Assembly (NCBI GenBank): GCA_964428895.1 | Contig: CAYRZU010000051.1 | Location: 1 to 27,944, forward strand | DNA from: HyVt-337 sp964428895 | GTDB taxonomy: Bacteria > Planctomycetota > Phycisphaerae > SM23-33 | Length of the DNA: 27,944 nt | Direction: 5' to 3' | Part shown: one piece after another, positions 23,966 to 27,944 of the stretch | Position numbering within the stretch: position 1 is the stretch's first letter | How the letters are laid out: each line of letters opens with the position of its first letter | Program-made: the position numbers and the translations under genes | The notes under the pieces: model-generated | The model's database searches: none | What the model saw: only the letters and a program-made list of their open reading frames with translations | Told to the model about the DNA's origin: nothing

Positions 23966-24200
23966 CAGTGAATCCTCGTGGGGGTTGATGTCGGCCGCCC
24001 GGGCGGCGCGGAAAGCGCATAGTGGAACGGACGGCCGGGATCATGTCAACATCAGATGGAGCCCGAGGCTTGAGGCTCGAGAAGAACAGACAAGAAGCAG
24101 CCCCTCAACAAAGAAGACAGAGATGGGGTGGCAGCTTCTCCAAGTGCTTCAGATTTCGCTACCGGCCCACACTCGAGTATGTATAGCGCAGCTACGTGCC

Positions 24201-25230
24201 CTACCACTGCTTCCGTCTCAAGAGCACCAGGCCGCCCAGGGCCAGCAGGCCCAGTGTGGCCGGCTCGGGGACGGCTGATGCCACCATGAAGCCGTAGTGG
24301 TCTTTCAGGCGGATCAGGTCCGTGGCGTCAGACATGCTATCGCAGTTGCTGTTGCCGTTCTGCCAAATGACTCCGGTGTTGCCGAAGTAGGCCTGCAAGA
24401 GGAGCAGGTCGCTGGCGTTGACCTGTCCGTCCAAGTTGAAATCCCCAATGGCCGTTCCGACGCCACTGGCCCCGGGCCGGCTCCATTCCACGTAGTCTTC
24501 GACCAGCTTGGCCAGATCGCCGTCGTCGGTATCGCCGTCGCCGTCCAAGTCGAAAGTGGGGTCGCCCATGCCCGCCTTGGACCGCAGGAGGTTGATGTCA
24601 TCCGCATCCACGTCGCCGTCGCCGTCGAAATCGGGGTCCGGATCGAAAACGACCTCGATGTTGTCGAAGAAGGCGTCACCGGGCACGCCACCAGAAAAGG
24701 AGAAGTCCTCCATCATCACTCGGAAGGGGGTGGCCTCAGGGATGAAGCTGATCTCGTATCGATGCCACTGTCCATCATCAACCAATATGTCGGACGCCCC
24801 TCGCGTCCCGGCAAGCCATTCGCCCTTCCAGAGGGCTAACGTAATACCCGATGAACCCCCCTAGGTCGCCCGGGATGGATCCTTCTTGCTCCAGACCAAG
24901 GTAGTCGAACGCTAGGGTAAGGACGCCGCTCGGTGGGGTTATGAATTCTCCGAAGATATCTCCGTAGGTCGTGGTTTCCGTGAAGGTGAGAACGGTGTTG
25001 GACGGCCGAAGGGGGTCCACAACCAGAATGCCACTGTGCGGCCCGCCTTCCTTGCCAATCCAACCGTCGAGACCAGTCTCGAAGTCTTCTTCGAAAAGCT
25101 GCTGAGCCCGAGCGAAATCGATGCCACTCGAGCCAAGTTGCCGTGACCAGGCAACCTGGTACGGCTCCTCGGCCGACGCTCCCATGGCCAGAAGACCGAT
25201 TACAGCGGCGACAATGATATGAACTCTCAT
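24201..25230 (-). pseudogene. PEP-CTERM protein with dockerin-like repeats, broken by a one-base frameshift
   Basis: AGGGAG lies 8 bases before the ATG at 25230, which begins a signal peptide (MRVHIIVAAVIGLLAMGASA). The first frame runs to an early stop near 24778; the rest of the protein continues in another frame to 24201. Removing one C from the CCC at 24823-24825 restores a continuous sequence across the break (SPLEGEWLAGTRGASDI, then DDGQWHRYEIS). The N-terminal domain looks like a lectin-type beta sandwich (GWIGKEGG, LTLAFDYLG, WHRYEISF). Dockerin-type loops, PEP motif, helix and RRK end follow. The module is divergent from the other five: the Cys after loop 1 is absent (NLLRSKAG). Either a real pseudogene or a sequence error. 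Confidence 0.8.
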
Positions 25231-25311
25231 CTTGCGTGCTCCCTTCGTACGTACCCCTGCCCTTACCTCGCAACACACTTGTGCCGCCCTCATGGGAAGG
25301 GACCTATTGTG

Positions 25312-25339
25312 ATTCTACTATATCGGGCCAGAAGAGCAA
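25312..25339 (-). promoter_or_regulatory. Candidate promoter for the frameshifted PEP-CTERM gene
   Basis: On the - strand, TTGCTC at 25339-25334 and TAGAAT at 25317-25312 with a 16-base spacer, the same spacing and -10 box as at 3420-3447. The leader would be about 75 bases. The rest of 25231-25496 shows no gene. Confidence 0.4.
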
Positions 25340-25496
25340 GCGTGGCAGGACGCGTACCTTCGCTCCCGCGCGCTCCGCTCCGGGGACCTGAGAACTCGGG
25401 CCCGAGCCCCCTCGACCCGCAGCCCTTTCCCTGACTTCCCCCTTGCTCTCCGGCCGCCGTCGGTGTACTGAAACCCTCCTACAGAAAGGTCACCCA

Positions 25497-26552
25497 ATGT
25501 CTGATTCACCATTGAAGATCGGTTTTTGCGGCGTGGGGATGATGGGCCAGTGCGCCCACCTGCGGAACTACGCCACCCTCAAGGAATGCGACGTGGTTGC
25601 CCTGGCCGAACCCCGGGCCAAGACCGCCCAGCTCGTGGCCGCCCACTACGGCATCCCGAGCGTTTACGCTGATTTCTCCGAGATGCTCGCCGCTGAGAAG
25701 CTCGACGCGGTCGTGGCTTCTCAGCCGTTCGACCGCCACGGCGTGCTCGTGCCCGAGCTGCGCAAAGCCGGCGTACCGGTCTTTACCGAAAAACCCATCG
25801 CCAGCACGGTTGAAGCCGGCGAGCGCATCGTGGCCGCCGACGCCGCCAACGACGGCTTCCTGATGGTCGGCTACCACAAACGGTCCGACCCGGCCATCAT
25901 GTGGGCGGTCAAGCAGATCCGCCGCCTGCAGGAATCCGCCGAGCTGGGTCGCCTGACCTACGTCCGCGTCCTCATGCCGGCCGGCGACTGGGTCGAACGC
26001 GGGTTCGACACCGTCATCAACGGCGGCGACGAACCGCTCAAGCTGGAGATGGACCCGCCCGCAGCCGACATGGACGAAGACACGTTCGGCCATTACACCG
26101 GCTTCGTGAACTACTACATCCACCAGGTCAACCTGGCCCGCCATCTGCTGGGTGAGAACTGGTCGGTCAAGTACGCCGAGCCGACCGGCGTGATGCTGGC
26201 TGGCACCTCGGACAGCGGCGCCGCCGTCACCATCGAAATGACGCCCTACATGACGAGCGAGGGCTGGGAAGAATCGGCCTTGGTCTGCTTCGAACGCGGC
26301 TACCTGAACATCCAGATTCCCCCGCCGCTGGCGATCGGCCGAGCCGGCGCGGTCGAACTCTACGAAGACCCCGAAGGCGCAACGCCCAGCCGCACCCGCC
26401 CAACGCTGCGGCCCATCGGCGCCATGCGCCAACAGGCCACCAACTTCCTGGCCGCCGTCCGCGGCGACCAGCCCCCCATGTGCAACGCCCCCGACGCCCT
26501 GGCCGACATCCAGCTCGCCCGAAAATACGTGCGGCTGTGGAAGGGACAGTAG
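25497..26552 (+). CDS. Gfo/Idh/MocA family oxidoreductase
   Basis: The start at 25497, with AAAGG about 8 bases upstream, gives 351 residues and puts the dinucleotide fold at the N-terminus: IGFCGVGMMGQ at about 8-18, followed by an acidic residue after strand 2 (LAEPRAKT). The family signature EKP is at 98-100 (FTEKPIAST), whose Lys contributes to catalysis. The C-terminal alpha/beta domain binds the substrate. Members oxidise or reduce sugars, inositols or sugar nucleotides with NAD(P). The substrate is not evident, and the usual downstream His is not certain by eye. Planctomycetes carry many copies. It has its own strong terminator at 26599. Confidence 0.9.
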   Translation: MSDSPLKIGFCGVGMMGQCAHLRNYATLKECDVVALAEPRAKTAQLVAAHYGIPSVYADFSEMLAAEKLDAVVASQPFDRHGVLVPELRKAGVPVFTEKPIASTVEAGERIVAADAANDGFLMVGYHKRSDPAIMWAVKQIRRLQESAELGRLTYVRVLMPAGDWVERGFDTVINGGDEPLKLEMDPPAADMDEDTFGHYTGFVNYYIHQVNLARHLLGENWSVKYAEPTGVMLAGTSDSGAAVTIEMTPYMTSEGWEESALVCFERGYLNIQIPPPLAIGRAGAVELYEDPEGATPSRTRPTLRPIGAMRQQATNFLAAVRGDQPPMCNAPDALADIQLARKYVRLWKGQ

Positions 26553-26598
26553 GAGAGGATCGAGGGGTGGGATTGGAGGTCTGAGAACAACTGCCTAG

Positions 26599-26624
26599 CG
26601 CGGCGGGTCCCCTGACCCGCCGCG
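26599..26624 (+). terminator. Strong intrinsic terminator after the Gfo/Idh/MocA gene
   Basis: An 11-bp perfect stem (26599-26609 with 26614-26624) has a 4-base loop CCCT and is followed by TTCGTTTTTT. Confidence 0.88.
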
Positions 26625-26687
26625 TTCGTTTTTTGCCACACCGGGGGCGGCAACCAACTCGCTCAATCCGCCCCGTCTCCCTGCCGA

Positions 26688-26693
26688 TATATA
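26688..26693 (+). promoter_or_regulatory. Possible -10 box for the ferritin-like gene
   Basis: TATATA lies about 52 bases before the ATG at 26746, in a GC-rich region. No clear -35 box is seen at the right distance. Confidence 0.3.
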
Positions 26694-26745
26694 GGGTGAG
26701 CGCCCTTTCGCAGGACAAAACGTGGACCAGTACGGGGAAACAACG

Positions 26746-27219
26746 ATGAACGAGCACACATCAGCGCCAGTCTGCCCTCACTTGGCGATTGAAACCGCCA
26801 TCGAGATGGAACACTTGGGCGGAGACTTCTACGAGACCCTCGCCAGTTCGGGCATTGACCCAAAGCTGGCGAGCCTATGCCACAAGCTTGCCGCCGCCGA
26901 AATCAAACACTGCGAGTACTTCCTGCAGATCCGGGCCAAGATGGCCGAACGCGGCGAAACGGTCGTCCTGCGAGATGAGGAGTTGACCGAGGCCCGACGG
27001 GCCGCCCGAAAGGCGATCTTCCCGGATCACGCCGCCGTGGGGAGACTGCTCGGCGAAAGCAACGTCTCGGCCCTGGTCGCCATGGCCAAGCAGATCGAAC
27101 AGAGCGCCATCGACTACTACACCGCCATCGCCGCCTCGCTTCCCAACTCCGAGGCCATCCACACCCTCATCCGAGCCGAACACGCCCACCTGCGAATGCT
27201 GAACGACTACCGAGCTTGA
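26746..27219 (+). CDS. Ferritin-like diiron protein (rubrerythrin-type, no rubredoxin domain)
   Basis: The ATG at 26746 is preferred because GGGGAA lies 6 bases upstream; a GTG at 26722 would add eight residues. The product is 157 residues and all-helical. The six diiron ligands of the family can be read: Glu22, Glu52 and His55 (EIKH), Glu118, Glu145 and His148 (EHAH). The Cys4 rubredoxin domain of true rubrerythrins is absent. Relatives reduce peroxide or bind iron in anaerobes and microaerophiles. The 3' end overlaps the convergent acetyltransferase gene by 13 bases. Confidence 0.87.
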   Translation: MNEHTSAPVCPHLAIETAIEMEHLGGDFYETLASSGIDPKLASLCHKLAAAEIKHCEYFLQIRAKMAERGETVVLRDEELTEARRAARKAIFPDHAAVGRLLGESNVSALVAMAKQIEQSAIDYYTAIAASLPNSEAIHTLIRAEHAHLRMLNDYRA

Positions 27220-27713
27220 CCCGTATTGTCGAACGTCTGCACCACGTTGGTCCATTCGGCGTTTTGCACGGGCTCGGGCAGTTCGTGGTAGTTCCCGCCC
27301 GTGTAGCGGTCGACGACCTTACGCCAGAAAGCAGTAGCCGGTTTGTTCTGGACGACCTGCCGGACCTCCCATCGGCCCCGGAAGCGGTCGAAGATGTCGA
27401 ACGCGACGCGCTGCCCCACCCCCTGCCCGCGGAACTTCCGCAGGATGAAGAACTCGCCGATATCGTACTGGGTGTCCCGCTGCGTCCCGTCCGGCCCGAC
27501 CAAAACAAAGCCGGCCAGTTCGCCATCAACCCTTACCAGGAACGCCCAACGATCATCCTCGGACCAATACTTCTCCCACATGTCGATGCGGTACAGGCCG
27601 CTATCGGGACAGCGAAACCCACAGAACTCCGTGAAGTCGTAGGTCTAGTACCGCCCCAAGTTCAACACGACCGGCATCAACTCCGGCCCGGCTTCGATGA
27701 CCTCGATGTTCAT
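27207..27713 (-). pseudogene. GNAT acetyltransferase with an in-frame TAG at codon 23
   Basis: From the ATG at 27713 the frame reads MNIEVIEAGPELMPVVLNL and then meets TAG at 27647-27645, after which the same frame continues with TYDFTEFCGF and DSGLYR as family members do. The acetyl-CoA loop FRGQGVGQRV and the flanking strands (WAFLVRVDGELAGFVLV) are intact. An ATG at 27581 could give a 124-residue protein lacking the first strand and helix. Either the gene is inactivated by one substitution, the TAG is a sequencing error, or the short form is used. The family acetylates small amines or peptides; the substrate is unknown. Confidence 0.7.
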
Positions 27714-27734
27714 GGGTTACCTACGTGTTGTCTT

Positions 27735-27944
27735 CTACGATCTCCCTACGCTCAGACGAACGGTCTGCCCGGCCTTGAGGGTCCTCGGGCGGGGTAGGCG
27801 CGCCTGGCCGTGCTTGGTTAGGGTGAGGGCCCTGAGGGGGAGTTGGCCGCCCAGGACGGTTAGTTCCACGGCGATCTTTCGGCCGGTCTTGCCGGAGCGT
27901 TTCTGGGTGACGGTGCCGTAGGCGTCGCCGGAGGCCCAGAACCA
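27735..27944 (-). CDS. C-terminal end of an unrecognised protein (5' end outside the window)
   Basis: The frame is open from the window edge to a TAG at 27737-27735, giving the last 69 residues. The sequence starts WFWASGDAYGTVTQKRSGKTG and looks like an alternating beta-strand domain with many basic residues, ending AGQTVRLSVGRS. Codon use with high GC3 fits a real gene. Its stop is 21 bases before the start of the broken GNAT gene on the same strand, so they were probably one transcript. No family was recognised. Confidence 0.55.
   Translation of the reverse strand, partial: WFWASGDAYGTVTQKRSGKTGRKIAVELTVLGGQLPLRALTLTKHGQARLPRPRTLKAGQTVRLSVGRS

Noticed and set aside
23994..24007. A 14-base perfect palindrome in the GH38 leader
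   Set aside because: It is made only of G and C in a GC-rich region, has no T run and no loop, and is short enough to be chance.
24044..24049. A perfect TTGACA (- strand) upstream of the GH38 gene
   Set aside because: No acceptable -10 box lies 16-18 bases downstream; the best hexamer (CACTAT at 19 bases) matches at only three positions.
24060..24200. Search for an attachment site or RNA gene in the gap after the GH38 gene
   Set aside because: Only an A/G-rich stretch (AAGAACAGACAAGAAG) and a repeated CTCGAG were seen; no tRNA-like fold, direct repeat pair or terminator could be supported.

Overview
The window is a GC-rich bacterial chromosome segment, most likely from a planctomycete of the Phycisphaerae type. 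This rests on gene content: many PEP-CTERM surface proteins carrying dockerin-like calcium loops, a PD40/TPR lipoprotein with a haem motif, an SGNH/TPR membrane protein, a GH127, a GH38, a Gfo/Idh/MocA oxidoreductase and a UroD-family protein. No rRNA, tRNA, CRISPR array, transposase or phage gene was seen.

Left part (1-11400), a surface-protein region. Four PEP-CTERM genes lie head to tail on the + strand (the first is cut by the window edge), and a fifth lies on the - strand at 10140-11267. All share a nearly constant C-terminal module of about 140 residues (four dockerin-like loops, PEP motif, membrane helix, basic tail), while the N-terminal domains differ. Most have their own candidate promoter and hairpin terminator, so they look like separate transcription units. 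Between them sit a lipoprotein with one CxxCH motif, a TolB-like propeller and eight TPRs, and a membrane-anchored SGNH-hydrolase/TPR protein. An exosortase would be expected elsewhere in the genome.

Middle part (11400-19200). On the - strand, an Eis-like acetyltransferase is followed by an HtrA-like protease with PDZ and PA14-like domains. Divergent from these is a tight two-gene + strand operon: a UroD/MtaA-like protein and a GH127 beta-L-arabinofuranosidase with every catalytic residue in place. A membrane-bound spermidine-synthase-like protein converges on it and may be translated from a leaderless mRNA.

Right part (19200-27944). There is a lipoprotein of poorly known family, a GH38 alpha-mannosidase with lysine-rich tails, a sixth and divergent PEP-CTERM gene broken by a one-base frameshift, a Gfo/Idh/MocA oxidoreductase, a ferritin-like diiron protein, a GNAT acetyltransferase gene with an in-frame TAG, and the 3' end of an unrecognised gene.

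Together the genes suggest a polysaccharide-degrading bacterium with an elaborate protein- and polysaccharide-decorated surface. The most interesting hypothesis is that the PEP-CTERM proteins pair cohesin-like N-terminal folds with dockerin-like C-termini and so could assemble with one another on the cell surface.
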